A DNA stretch of 64,000 bases. Source: Chlorella sorokiniana (lineage: Eukaryota > Chlorophyta > Trebouxiophyceae > Chlorellales > Chlorellaceae). The stretch lies in assembly GCA_025917655.1 (NCBI GenBank), contig CP084619.1, forward strand, positions 682,001 through 746,000, written 5' to 3'. The position numbers and the translations under genes are program-made. Positions 31,748-44,147 of the stretch are shown one piece after another (position 1 is the stretch's first letter; each line of letters starts with the position of its first letter). The notes beneath the pieces are model-generated. The model saw only the letters and a program-made list of their open reading frames with translations, ran no database searches and was not told the DNA's origin.

Positions 31748-34700
31748 TCACGACGACGGGGCAGCGGGCGGCGCCGCCAGCCGCCCAAACATGCTGCCCA
31801 GGTCCACCCAGCGATAGGCCGAGGCATCCCGCAGCACCGCCGTCGTGGCTGCCGCCGCGTCGGCCACCTCCCCGCAGCGGCGCCAGCTTCTGGGCGGCCG
31901 CCGCCGCCGCCCGGGGCTGCCCAGGGAGTGCAGCAGGCCCTCCACGTCAAACAGGCGGTGCAGGTAGGACAGCTGCAGGTGGTGGTGCGGGTGGGGGGGG
32001 TAAAAGCTACGCAACCTGCAGGAATGATGTCTTTTGTTCTGGGTTATCCAAAGCGCAGCAGCAGCAGGGCTGCGGCTGGCAGGACCGTTGGCGGCGCCGT
32101 GCTGCTGGCCACCCCTCGCCTCCACACCCCTCCCCGACAGCGGCTGCTGGGCAGCAGCCAGGCAGCTGCGTGTTCTGGAGCGTCATCCAGCCCACCTGGG
32201 TGTAGAGCGCGCCCTCGCTGACCACCAGCCGCATGGAGCCGGTGCAGCGCGCCTCTGGCGGCACGCTGCCGGGCGCCGCATCCTCGCGCACCGCCAGGCA
32301 CACGTTGCGCGTGTCGCACGGCGCCGTCTCGTCGTCACTGCGCAGCCGGCCCTCGTAGTAGCCCGCGATCGCCCGCCGCTGCGCCAGCCGCACCTGGTTG
32401 CACACCCGCGCCACGCTGAGCGGGCGGGGAGGCGGCGGCGGCTCCCGCGGCGGCGGCGGCGGCGGCGGGCCCAGCGGCGCCCTCGCCCGCGGCCGCGCCG
32501 GGGGCTTCTCCAGCGGGCGCCGCGGGGGCAGCAGCGCTGCGTCTATCGCCACAGGCGGGTTTGGCTTCAGCAGCTCCCGCACTCCAGGGAAGCGCAGGGT
32601 GCCGCCGCCCGGCGCCGTCAGCAGCAGCGGTGCGCAGGCCTTGTACCTGCAGAGGCAGGGCGGTACAGCAACGTCACCGCCCCCGCACCGCACGCTGCGG
32701 CACGGTCTCTGGGCCGGAGGCTGCCGCTGGGAGGATGGGTCACGCCGCAAGGCAGGCCGTCGCAGCACCCGCCCGCCTGACCCAACCGCCGGCCCCACCG
32801 CATTGAGACACGCTGACACACTGACTGACACACGCTTGACGCGTGCACCACACAATCCACCCCCGCCCCCAAACCTCCCCCTTTCAAACCGCACACCCAC
32901 ACACACACACACACACACCCCACCCACCTGTCATCGTCGTCCAGGAGGCGGCGGCCGCCAGCAGCGCATCATCGCGCGACGCACCCGCCTCCGCGGCGGC
33001 GGCCGCCCTGTACTTGGAGCCATCCAGGCCCAGGCAGTCGGCGATGCGGCCGGCGTCGGTGCCCTCAATGGGGGCGCAGAGGCGGGAGACGACGGGGAAG
33101 ACCTGGGCATGTGAGTGCATGGGTTTATTGTAAACAAGGGGGACGGGGGACTAGAGAGCGGGCTGGGTGCAACAGCCGCTAGCCAAGACAGGATTGATGG
33201 AGCTTGGAGGGGTGGCAAGCAAACCAGCGGCCCCTCCCATGCTTGAGCACCACACAGATGGAAACGTTGGTCCCTGCACCGCCATGCAACCACCTAACCT
33301 ACTAAGTACCGATCAACACTCTCAACCTGCTGGCATGCGGGACCACCGAGCGTACCGCCCGAGCGTACCGCCCACCTGGTTGGCCAGGTACCACTCGAAG
33401 TCGACGCGCAGCGCGGGGTCGGCGTGCACCTCCTCCGGGTGGAAAGCGCGGTCCGCCAGCGGCGCTGCCGCGCGGCAGCGGCGCCCCGCCCTCGTCCAGC
33501 CGGCAGCAGATGACGTACGGCACGGTCTCGCCCTGAGGGAGGTCGTGTGTGTGGGGGTGGTAGAGTGGAGAGCAGGTGAGCGTGGGGAGAGGAGGGGGCT
33601 GCAACTGGTTTGTACTCTGCCCTTGCAAAGGGGGAAGGGAGGTGGGGGCACAGGCCACACAAGACCCTCGCAGGCAGCAACCGACAGCGAGGCACCGCAG
33701 CGGCGGCGGTGCCCATCCAGCAGCAGCCCGCAGCCGCTGCCGGGGCCATCCATCAGAGCCTGGCCCCACCAAAGGCCTGGCATCCAGGGGCAGCTGGCCA
33801 CTCGGCGCATCTCACCGCCATGACTCCGTTCTGCCTGCCCGCGGCACGCGCGCCGCAGCGCCACCTGCACGTGCGGCTGGTTCTTGGCATCGGGGTAGTC
33901 GTCGGGCGCTTGGTCAGCTGCTTGGTGATGACAAACTTGTTGAGGGGCACCTGCCCCGCTAGCACCTGCAGCCGAGAAGAGGAGGGCTCGAGGGCAGGGG
34001 ACCACGTAATGCTGGGCAAGGGCAGCGGGGCGGCTGCTGGGAAGGCTGGCATCAGACATTCACAGGGCCTGCAGCCCTGCTTCTGCATCGCGCCCCCACA
34101 GTTGAGAGGCCTGCAGGCCGCGGGCGCTTCCCACCCCAAAACCCAAGCAGGCGGTAGACGCAGCAAACAGGCACGCACTCTGCCACCCTCCCACCTTCTC
34201 CTTCACGTCCGCCAGGTGCTCGTGGATGGAGTCCACCACCTCGTCCCGAGCAGCCCCGCTGAGGATGGCCCGCAGCGCCTGGCCGCCGCAGTCCTTGGAC
34301 AGCGGGGACCAGTCGCGGCGCACCATGTCCAACCCCTTCTGCTCCATCACCTGCACGCAGTGATGGGGGAAGCGGGGAGGGCAGGGCAGCGTGTCGGCGT
34401 GTGCAAGTGGGCGTGAGGTGGGGCGCGCGCCGATGCCGCTGATGCGGGCTCAGCGATCGTCTTGCACAGGGCTGGGGCTCGGCAGGCAGCTGCGGGCATG
34501 GGCAGCTGGCTGGCAGCTACAGGCCAGTGCTGCCAATCGCTGCCTCAACCAGTTGCGGGGGCTCCTGCTGCCCAGCTGTGGCCGTCGTCCCCTCAACCCC
34601 TTGAGACTCTCGGTCCTGCCCTACCCACTGGCCCTCGGCGCCCCCGCACCCCCTCAAACCCCTCACACATACACACCACCAGAGCCACCAGCACCAGCCC

Positions 34701-36252
34701 CGCACACAGCGCCCACCTCCACAGTGGTTCCGTCTGCCTGCACCTCCACCTTCACGCTCGCGTACTTCTTCTTCTTCAGCAGCAGCATGCACTTGAACAC
34801 GCCGTCCATCTCGATCTCCAGCAGGCGGTACCGCTTGTTCACCTGGGCGGTACGGTGCGGCACGGCAGGAAACGGGCAGGCGCAGCAAGTTAGCCCTGGC
34901 CAGCACAAGGCAGCTGCCGCCGCTGGTGACAGCAATGGGCGGTGCGCTGACCCTTGTCCTGCAAGCTTGCCCCACCTCCATGCCTCTCCGCCAGCCAGCG
35001 CATGCATGCAGCGTACGCCCAACTTGGTGGCCCCGCCCCTGCACCCCCTCACCTCCTTCTTGATCTGCTGCCCCAGCTTGACCACCTCCGCCAGGCTGTC
35101 GCTGCCGGTGTAGACCATGATGGAGTCTGTGTCGCCGTAAATGACCTGCGGTACGGGCGGTACGCATGGCCACGCCCGTTGGTGTGCGCATGCGTGCATG
35201 CGTGCAAGGGAGGGGGTTGCGCCACCACGGCATGCTGGGCACGAAACGACCCCGCTGCGGGGCAGCAGGGCCCTGCAAACGCCGCAGCCGCCACCAAACC
35301 TTGGCGCCGGCGCCACCCGTCACACACACACACACACACCTCCTTGCCCACGGAGCCTTGCACCAGGTCCACGGTGGACTGCAGGATCTCGCGGCCCTGC
35401 GCCGTCACCAGCTCGGCCAGGGGCGGGCGTAGAAGCGGGAGTTGGAGAAGCCGAGGCAGCCGTACATGGAGTTGGCGGTGAGCTTCAGCGCCTGCTGCCG
35501 GATCTCCAGCTGCTGGCGGCGGACCTGCGGGGGCGGGGATAGGGGGAGGGGGAGGAACATGAGGCTGGGATTGGTGGCGAGAGGGAGCGCGGGGCGGGGG
35601 CAGAAGCCAGCAGAGATGCAACATGGGCCACCAGGCGCGGGCCGCAGACTGGTTCAAATCCACAGCGGCGCTCCAATCAAACGCGCCCGGCCTCAGCGCC
35701 CCTTCCCTCCCTGCCCTGCCGCCATGCCCTGCCTTGCTGGCAGCGGCTGAGGTGGCGGCTAAACCATGCCCAAGGCAGGGCTGCAGGCTCTCCCCAACCT
35801 ATAACAGCAGTGGCAGCACACCATGCACCCGCAGCGGCTGCGGCGCTGCACAGCAACCCGGCAGCGGGAGCCCTGCGCAGCAAGCCAGGCAGGGACTCAC
35901 CGGGTCCTTCTCCCCTTGATCAGGTCCTTGACGGCGCGGCGGCGCTGCACCAGGCCGCGGATGACTCGCGGCAGCGGAGCCATCTCCTCAGCCGACTCGG
36001 GCAGCGGGGGCACGCCGCCGTCCTGTGGGGGTCAGGCCAGAGGGCGATGAGCTGGCGGTGGGTGGAAGGCAGCAGAAGGGGGAGTGCGAGGGGCCCCTGG
36101 CGGCCAGCAGCAAGCATCGCGCGGTGCGCCCCTGCTGCTGCCCTTGCAGCGCGCTTCACATCCCCGCCAGGCGCACCTGCGCAGTCCTCCCAACCATACC
36201 CCGCCCTTGCACATACTTCACTACAATTCTCATACTCCCCCCCGCCTTACAC

Positions 36253-36288
<36 letters not shown>

Positions 36289-39200
36289 ACCCTTGCCTGG
36301 CCCCCACCTTGGGCCGCTGCACGGTGGTGAAGCAGATGTTGTACTCCTGGATGATGGAGGGGTAGAGGGAGTTGAAGTCCAGCAGCAGCACAAAGCGGTC
36401 GTACAGCCCCTTGCGCGGCTCCAGCACCAGCCCGCCCGCGTACTGCGCTCAAGGGGGCGGCGTGGGGGCGCAGGGGGCAGGGGCGGGGGGGGTTGACAGG
36501 GGTAAAAACATGGGTGGGGCACACATGGGCTTGTCGTCAGCAGGTGGGAGCGGCTAGCGTTTTGCTGATAGTGGGAGCCGCCTCTGTTCTGAGCTTCTTT
36601 GCACTCAGGGAAAACCCCTTGTTTTGGTGCTTTGTGGAATCTTGGCTAAGGATGCGAGGGTCGGGCGGGCAGCAGGCAGCAGCCCACCTGCGGGCCCTTG
36701 CCCTTCTTGCCGCCGGGCTTGGGCGCGGCGACCTCGCCGCCCTCCCCCTCCTCCCCTTGCGCCGCCGCGGCCTTCTTGGCCAGTCGCTCCTTTTCCTGCG
36801 GCATGAACAACCATGGCAGAGGCGCTGCCGTCACTTGGTCTGTGTTGCACCAATACACCTGCCGCAACCGCGCTGCCATGTCGGCCTGCGGGCCTAGGAG
36901 AGGGCGCCGCCGCGCACGCCGCCATCGCCGCACGCACCCTGGCGGAGAGCTTGTCTGGGAGCAGGAACTTGCGGGCGTAGAATTCGTGGAGGAGGAGCAT
37001 CTCGATGCGCTGCGCGCGCTGGCCCAGCAGCGCCTTGCCCCACAGGGAACCAGACAGGCAGGCCTGCGGGGGTGTGGGGGCGTGTACGGGAAGTGGGCTG
37101 CAAGCACAGCCGCAACTGCACCTGCAACTAGGCGCGAAACAGGTTTGCTGCTTGCTCCTGTCCAAACCCAGTTTGGGCCCCGTGTGCCTCCTCAGGTCCT
37201 CTCTGGCGAGGCAGCCAGAGCAGCGCACGCACCACGCAGCCCTGTCAACGATGCGGCAACCGCGCGGCAGCTGCTGGCGGTGCGAAAGGCAGCCAGCGCA
37301 GCACGGCTGCACTCACCAGCTGGCGGGTGAGCGGCAGCACGGACAGGTAGAAAGCGAGGCCCAGCGACAGCCAGGCGTCCGACTCTGCATGGCGCACCAG
37401 CTGCAGCAGCTTGCCGGCGCTCTCGTACTTGGCTGCGGAGGGGCGGGGGGGCGCGCGCAGCGCAGGCACATGTTGCGGCTGGCGTGGCGCCTGAGCAGCG
37501 GGTCAGGCGCTGAGGGACGCTGGCCCCACCCCTCATCCCATGTTGCGGCTGGCGTGGCGCCTGAGCAGCGGGTCAGGCGCTGAGGACGCTGGCCCCACCC
37601 CTCATCCGGTGCTTTTCGACACGGCCGAGGGCGCACTGCCATCAGGCAGGCACTGCAGCTCGTCTTCCTCAAGCAGCCGCTCAAGCAGCATGCAGGGGTG
37701 GGGGCAAGCCAGCCGCTAAGCCAGCTGGCCAGGGCGCACCCGGCACGTCTGTGGGGCTCAGCTCCGCGCGCTCCTGCTTCAGCAGGCTCCTGGCCAGCGT
37801 GCTCAGCGTGTAGTCCACCTCGTGCACCAGGTCCCGAGCAGCCAGGTACGTGTCGCACAGCAGGCGGCCGGCCACGACTGCGGGGGCGTTGGTGTGACAA
37901 CATGGGTTGGTGTGACAGGCGGGCTGTGGGAGGGGCAAGGAGCACAGGAACACGGTTGGATTGCATGTGGACAATGGTGTGGATTGGTGGACCCACCCGA
38001 CAGCGCGCCGGCGCGGCGCCGCCGCCAAACTGGTGGCCGCCGCCCCCAGGTTTGGGAAGCGGGAGCGCTTCAGCCGCCCCAGGCTGCTCCAGTTGGGCAC
38101 CTGCAGGGCGGTGGGGGGCAGGGGAGCGGGCGGCGCCAGGCTGGGCATATGCGCTGCTGCTGCTGCTGCTGCTGCTGCTGCCCTCCCTCCTCTCTGGCTG
38201 GCCATGCCCCGCCTCTATGCTGCCCCGTCAGGCTGGCAGAAGGGCAGGTGCAGGGGAGGCACAGGCTCCCAGGCCCTTCCTCTTATGCTGCACGCATCTT
38301 AACACCCAGTCCACACATTTCTTCCAACACCCCGCCCCTTCCAACACACTCACGCACCAACACCATCAGACCCACCCCACCCACCCCACACATCACACCT
38401 TGTGGTGCTGCATGCGGTGCAGGAGCACGTCCAAGTCAAAGGCGGCAAAGTTGTGCCCCACAAACACGTCGGCATCCACCGCCCGCAGCCGCGCCACGAG
38501 CATCGTCAGCAGCGCGCGCTCCGAAGGCTGCCAGGGTGGAAGAAAGAAAGTCGGGACGGTGCGTGCGGGAAGTGTGCGAGGCAGGCAGGGGGAACCGGGC
38601 GGCAGTCATGCGAGCAGGGTGCCTCGAGATGCTGGATGGGCGCCGCAGACAGCCAGCGGCACGACTTTGGCGGGCCCGGGGTTCAGGAGCTAAAACAGCT
38701 GGCGAGCGCCCATGCAGCCCAAAATGTGCAGCCGGCGCAGGTGCGGAGCAAAGGTGCCCCACAGCCGCGCGTAGCGGCCAGCGCGGGCAGTCAAAGCAGC
38801 CAAAGCGCGTCACCTGCATGGAGAGCATGGCGCCGCCGTTGCGCCGCCCAATCTCCGAGGCGTTGGCCTTGCGCACCTCAGCGTCAAAGCCTGCGGAGGG
38901 TGGAACAGGGAGGGTGAGCGCCGTGCCAAACCGGCCGCTGCAAACGGCGTTCCTGCTGCGCCCACGCGCAGCCGGCCAAGCCCGCGACAGCCGCAGCAGC
39001 AGCTGCTGGCCAGCTCCCAAACACGACTGGCCTGCGGGGAAGGGCTGGTTGTCCAGGCGGCGCACGGCGCTGAAGTGGCGCAGCGCAGCAGGGCTGTTCC
39101 ACTCCTCCTAAAGGCAGCACGGGGGAATCGAAGGTTTAGAACACTCAGCCTGGCCCAGAGCACCTGCCAAGCGCTGCTAGGAGGCCCGTAAACCAGCTCC

Positions 39201-42200
39201 CCTCCCCGTTCTGATTGGCGCTGGGGCGTGTCGTTCCGCAGCGCACCACAGCACGGCGTCGCCCTCCCGAAGCTTTGCCTCGTGTGCCGTCCCCTCTGCC
39301 CCTCCCACCCCGGCTCCCCACCTGCGCCATCGGGCCGTCGCTGCGCACGCCCTGCAGATACACCACCGAGGCCGCCACCACCTCGTTGGCGGCGCTGCCG
39401 GGCGCCACCGCCGTCTGCACGTGCAGCGCGGCGACGGTGAGGGGCGGCGCGTCGCGCGGCGGCCCTTCTGCCGAGAGAGGCCCCACCGCCTTGTGCCCCT
39501 CCACCTCCACTTCCAGCTTGCACCAAGAGACCTGGGAAGGGCGGGAGGGACGGAGAGCCTGTTCATTCAAGCAGGTTTCAGCACGAGACCATCAGAACAA
39601 GCAGCACCAGCCGCTTGAAACACATTTCAGGGCTACAAGGCGGCCCGGAACGCGGCTGCCTCGCCCGGCCCAGCCAGGCCAGATGATCCCTTTTCCCCTT
39701 TGCGCCGCCGCACCTGCGTCTCGGGCGCCACCCGCCGCGGCTGCTTGACGGCCAGCCAGGAGGGGCCCATCAGGCGGCGCTTGAGCACCAGCGACTCCAG
39801 CGGCGACTGGTTGGCGCCAAACAGGGCGCAGAAGGTGGCGCCGGTGAGGCCCAGCGGAAGCGCCGGCTGGGCAGCGGGGTACTTGACCTGCATGGGTGGC
39901 GCGTGGGGGCGGGGTTGCGGGCTGGGTGGTGAGGCCAGGCAGGCTGGTCCAAATGTGCTTCAAGAGCAGCAGGTGGATGGATTCGGTGGCACCTGTCAGC
40001 TGGCAACGTCTCACGACAGCCAGAGGCACAAACTGCACCCTATCACCCCCTTTCTCGAAACACACACACACACACGCAGGAGGCCCACCTTGAGCACCCA
40101 CTGGCTGCCGTGCGGTACCGCCTCGTTCTCAAAGGCGTACCGCCGCTTCACCGGCTTCATGCTCATCTGGCTGACGCGGTGCGCCGCCAGCAGCTCCCGC
40201 ACCTCGGCCTTCACCTCGGAGAAGGCTTGCTGGAACGGGGAAGGCACACATGCGGTTTGAAAGGATACAGATGCGGTTTGAAAGGAGGGCGATGCAATGA
40301 TGGCTGGTTCAAAGGCGAGAGGGGGGTGAACAGCGAAGAGGAAGGCCGCCGTGCCGGGAGCGGCAGTGCAGCGTCGATGCTGGGTTGGCCGCCGCCGCCA
40401 GCAGCGCAGGCCAACCCGCGACGCGCGGCGGCAACACCTCCCGAAATGGGTGGAGGAGGCAGAGCGCGCCGCACAGGCGGCGGCGGCAAACGGCGCAGGG
40501 GGCGGCAGCAGCGGCGGCAGGGGCCCACGTGGAGCAGCGGCACCAGCTTCTTCTTGGCCGCAGGGTCGGCGGCGGCCTCCGCCTCCGCGGCATCAATCTC
40601 CGGGCCGCCCACCGGCTCACGCGGCACCACAAACACGTTGCGCTGGAGGCCGCGCACGACGACGCAGCAAGAGACGTGCTGCTGCTGGTGGGGTGCCTGC
40701 GGGGGGCAGGGGGAGGAGGGTGGGCCGGCGGTGGCGCGGCGCAGAGGCCAGCCAGGCTGAGAGCCTGCGTGCAGCCCAACCGGGCTGCCCACCAGCACGC
40801 AACCCCGCCTGGTGCAGACAAAGAGGCAGGAGCGGCGCAGGCAGGCGCCGGCGGCATGATGACCAGGAGTGCGGTACTTGCACGGTGACCCACACCCTCA
40901 GATCGGGCCACCGCAGCCCCACGCAGCCACGCCATGCTGCCTCTCCACTCGCACCCAACCGCCGCCCCGTTCCCCCGGACCCACCTTGCCAAACAGGAAA
41001 GCCACCCCGGGCTGGGACAGCTCCTCGTGGGCATCGATCAGGTAGAAAGGCAGCTGGCCGTCGCCGTCCAGCGGCAGGCTGCCGTCGTCGCGCCACTCTG
41101 GCAGCGGGGAGGGCGCCGCCGTCGCGGCCTCGCCGCCGGCGTCAGCGCCATCGGCGGCGAGCGCGGGCGCGGCTGCTGGGGTGCCCTCCTCGGCGGCGTA
41201 CATCAGCTGCCAGCCGGAGGCGGGGCCGGCAGTGGCGGGAGTCTTAGCCTCAGGCGCAAGCGAGGCCGCAGCCTCGGCCCGGCCCGGCGTCTTGGCCGCG
41301 GCTGCGGCGGCGCGCGCCTCTTCGGCGGCGAGGGGCGCGCCGCCAGGCGTCTCCTGCTGCTGCTGCGCCTGCTGCGCAGGCGGCTGGGGGCCTGCTGGCC
41401 CGCCGCTGCCGCCTCCGGCGCCCGGCTGCAGCTGCGGCGGGTGGCTCGCCGTCGTCATCCATGCCCTCAGCCATCCCCTCCCACGCCTCATCAGCAGGAA
41501 GCATGTCCTCGTCCTCCGCTGCTGCCTGCTCCGTTGGCGGCGTGGCAGCCGCAGGCGCGGGCGGCGTGCGCGCCACGCCGCCGCCGCCGCCCGGTCAGCC
41601 GCTGCGCACCGCCGGGCTTGGAGGCGGACTGCGCCGCGAATCCCGCAGGCTTGGGGGTGCCAGGGGCCGCGCTGCGGGGCCACGCGTGCGGCGGCGGCGG
41701 GCGGCAGCGGGCGGCGGGCGGGCATGGCCTGGCGAGCGAGAGGCGCCCGGCCGGCCTGCACAGGCAAGCAGAGGGGGCGCAAGCGGTGCAAGAGGCTCAG
41801 GCAGGCAGCCTTGCACAGCAATCTGCACCAGCGAGGCTGCCAGTGCCACCACGCAAACCCAATCTGCACAACGCGCGCAACACGAGCGGCGGCGGGCGGC
41901 GCTCGCCTCGTGCTGGCGCTGCCGCCGCTGCCCAGGCCGCCCAGGATGTCGTCCAGCAGGGCGTCGGCGGATGCGTCGTCCACGGGCGCCCGCGGCTTGG
42001 CCTTGGACTGCGCGCTCTGGAACATCTTCTGCATGCGGACACGAGCCCCGGGCACCGGCTCGGCCGCCGCCTTGCGCTTGCCGCCCGCCGCGGCGCCTGC
42101 ACAGCGGGGTCGGCCCACCAGGGGGATGATTGCGGTCGACTACGGGGCTCGCTGCTCGGTGTGGTGTGCTGCACGCGGCGACTGTGGCAGCCAGTGAGCG

Positions 42201-42672
42201 GCGGAGCTGCATGACGAGGGTGTGTGGCTCACCCTTCTTGCCCTTGCCCTTGCCGTCGCTGCCGGGCCCCTCTGCCTGCGGCTCGTCCTCTGCAGTGCCC
42301 CAGTCCACCTCCTCCCCCACATCCGCGTAGCCCAGGCCATCCTCATCGATCACGAAGCCGCCTGCGTGCACAAGGGCCCTCGGCTCGGCCGGCAGGTGGC
42401 GACAGGCGGCGGCAGCACGGCTAGCGGCGGCGCAGGTATGCCTGCGGCAGCAACGGGCGCTCACCTCCCTCTTCCCGCCGCTTCTGCACCAGCTTGGCGT
42501 ACTCGGCATCGTCCACAACGTCGTACACAGCCTCCTCCTCCCTCACTTCGAACCGATCCACTCGTTTGCCACCCGTCTTGCGCAGTTCAGCAAGCTCATC
42601 CAGTGCCGATTTTACCTTGACGCCCCCCCGGGGTACGATGGTGCGCTTGCCCCTGCCCTGCTGCCCCTCCAT
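31748..42672 (-). CDS. POLA1: DNA polymerase alpha catalytic subunit
   Basis: Family B polymerase that extends primase primers at replication origins and on Okazaki fragments. About 30 exons. It starts [20 protein letters not shown] (42672-42465), with [14 protein letters not shown] (42361-42233) and a low-complexity Ala/Pro/Gln exon (41755-40985). Domain landmarks: [21 protein letters not shown] (near 41045-40985), [13 protein letters not shown] (39531), the exonuclease-like [17 protein letters not shown] (38527-38399), [15 protein letters not shown] (38100), [11 protein letters not shown] (37432), motif [21 protein letters not shown] (36442-36308), motif [20 protein letters not shown] (35524-35340), motif [11 protein letters not shown] (35145-35053), [10 protein letters not shown] (34350-34195), C-terminal zinc regions (33102-32928, 32646-32196) and the end [13 protein letters not shown] (31972-31748). 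One-base breaks at 35420-35427, 35912-35915 and several others. GC donors at 39030-39031 and 41905-41906. Confidence 0.95.
36256..36289. repeat. (CA)n microsatellite in a POLA1 intron
   Basis: An uninterrupted CA run just downstream, on the transcribed strand, of the exon carrying catalytic motif A. Confidence 0.95.
37467..37608. repeat. Tandem ~71-bp duplication in a POLA1 intron
   Basis: Two adjacent copies of a ~71-bp sequence starting ATGTTGCGGCTGGCG and ending CACCCCTCATCC. They differ by a single G (GAGGGACG against GAGGACG). Both lie between POLA1 exons 37315-37432 and 37740-37877. Confidence 0.9.
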
Positions 42673-42832
42673 GGCTGCTGCAAAGGTGCTCGGCGCCCCA
42701 GAGCCGACGGCTTGTGGCGATTGCAATGCGCAGACGGCTGCAGCATATGTAGCAGGCGGTACTAAGACGTGCTGGGGTTTTGAACGGCGGCGTGACACGC
42801 GGGGTACAGACGGCGCCGGGGGTGCACTTTCT
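42673..42832. promoter_or_regulatory. POLA1 upstream region
   Basis: The short spacer between the POLA1 start codon and the outer edge of the inverted repeat. It presumably holds the POLA1 promoter. No recognisable core element is seen. Confidence 0.4.
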
Positions 42833-43074
42833 GGGCAATTGGTCTCTCATCGCCTCCTCTCTCGCCGTAGAACCATTTCAGTCCCTTGAACGTTCAATCG
42901 CAGCGGCCAGCGGCCAGGGCGCGATGGCAGACCTTACACCCCGCAGAGCTGAGTGCTCTTTCCCTTGGAGGGCTCGCCGGCGTTTGGTGAGCTGATGATA
43001 GGTGTGCAGGACTCAGATGTGAGCGGGGACTCGGTCCCTGGCCTCAGACACTCCCTTCACGCTATGCTGCAGTC

Positions 43075-43389
43075 ATGGCTTCAGCAGAGGCTGCACGCTG
43101 CTTGGCCACCCCTGCAGCCGAGCTGGCGGCAGAAGCAAGGATGGGGCTGGCAAGTTGGTTCCACCTTCCCCCGCCCGGGAGTGGCGGCACGCCGGCAGGC
43201 CGGCAGCAGCTTTGCGACGGCGCCGGTGCAACTCCTGCTGTACAGCAAGCCACACATGCAGCCCTTGCTGAAGCTGCATTCAGCTATTGCGAGGGAGACT
43301 TTGAGGGTGCGTTCAGCATGCGCATAGAGCGGTAGTGCATGGTGGAGCTGATTCGCCAGCTGCACCTGGTAAGCGGGATGAACATAGAG
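43075..43389 (+). pseudogene. Decayed exon of unknown gene, left arm of inverted repeat
   Basis: An open frame from ATG 43075 encodes MASAEAARCLATPAAELAAE and so on to GDFEGAFSMRIER, then meets TAG at 43333-43335. In the opposite arm the corresponding codons read on as MVELIRQL to a GTAAGC donor. An outer piece (MADLTP, from 42924) matches MADQTPCSFPLEGKPAFAEL of the right arm. Family unknown. Confidence 0.5.
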
Positions 43390-43514
43390 CTGCCGGCCAT
43401 GAGGAGACCTGCAAACCCGCCCACTCCTGCGGTAGACCAGCGTGAGCAGCCCTTGGCTTGCAGGCAGCGCACATCCGTCTGGACAGTCACAGCTCACGCA
43501 GGTCTCCTCAAGGC

Positions 43515-43848
43515 CGGCAGCTATTCTTGTGCCGCTTACCGGGTACAGCTGGCGAATCAGCTCCACCATGCGCATCCGCTCTCTGAGCATGCTGAACGCA
43601 CCCTCAAAGTCTCCCTTGCAATGGATGAATGCAGCTTCTGCAGGGGCTGCATCGGCCGTATGGCTTGCGTCCAGCTGATGTTGCACTGGCGCTGCCGCAG
43701 CGCTGCTGCCGGCCTGTGGCGCGCCGGGCAGGGCTGGCGCCGGGCTGGGGGAAGTGGAACCACCGTGCCAGCACCATCCTTGCTTCTGCCGCCACCTCGG
43801 CTGCAGGGGTGGCCCAAGCAGCTGGTGCAGACTCTGCTGCAGCCATGA
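43515..43848 (-). pseudogene. Decayed exon of unknown gene, right arm of inverted repeat
   Basis: The minus-strand counterpart of 43075-43389. It starts MAAAESAPAAWATPAAEVAA and needs a frame change before the conserved AEAAFIHCKGDFEGAFSMLR and MRMVELIRQLYP, which ends at a GTAAGC donor. Identity to the left arm is high but broken by indels. Confidence 0.5.
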
Positions 43849-44147
43849 CCGCAGCATACTGTGAAGGGAGGGTCTGAGGCCAAAGGCCTAGTCGCCCGCC
43901 TGTATCCGACTCCTACACAGCCTTCATCAGCTCAGCAAACGCCGGCTTGCCCTCCAAGGGAAAGCTGCAGGGTGTTTGGTCTGCCATCGCGCCCTGGCCG
44001 TAAAACCCCGCCCCTTGAACCGTGGGGGATGGTTATGCAGCAAGAGAGGAGGCGATGAGAGACCGATTGCCCCAAAATTCTCCCCACCCTCCCCCCTTCC
44101 GACGACCGCCGCATGTCACCGGCTTGTAACGGGCGATGCCCAGCATG

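Larger units (their letters stand above)
24993..31840. repeat. ~2.03-kb tandem array at the GCP4/POLA1 junction
   Basis: Three full units start at 24993, 27021 and 29056 (lengths 2028, 2035, 2020), and a fourth partial unit starts at 31076 and runs into POLA1. Each full unit contains, in order, the acceptor and last exon of GCP4, about 200 bp of flank, a truncated piece of the POLA1 3' end (for example 25595-25700), then 1.3 kb of extra sequence (25706-27020 and equivalents). The fourth unit matches the others to about 31840 and then continues as the intact POLA1 last exon. Copies differ by scattered substitutions and small indels, so they are not verbatim. Confidence 0.95.
42833..44073. repeat. 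Large imperfect inverted repeat (two ~580-bp arms, ~83-bp loop)
   Basis: The left arm 42833-43413 and right arm 43497-44073 are reverse complements with scattered mismatches and small indels. Examples: GGCAATTGGTCTCTCATCGC pairs with the complement of 44054-44073, and CTGCCGGCCATGAGGAGACC (43391-43410) with the complement of 43500-43519. The spacer is 43414-43496. Each arm carries the same decayed coding sequence. Confidence 0.9.

Noticed and set aside
36256-36289. CA run as a Z-DNA or recombination regulatory site
   Set aside because: Similar runs occur in introns of METH, POLA1 and phosphorylase; nothing in the sequence marks this one as functional.
43081-43857. 258-codon minus-strand open frame across the whole inverted repeat
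   Set aside because: It reads through both arms and the loop; the second half is the antisense of the first arm, so it is not one gene.
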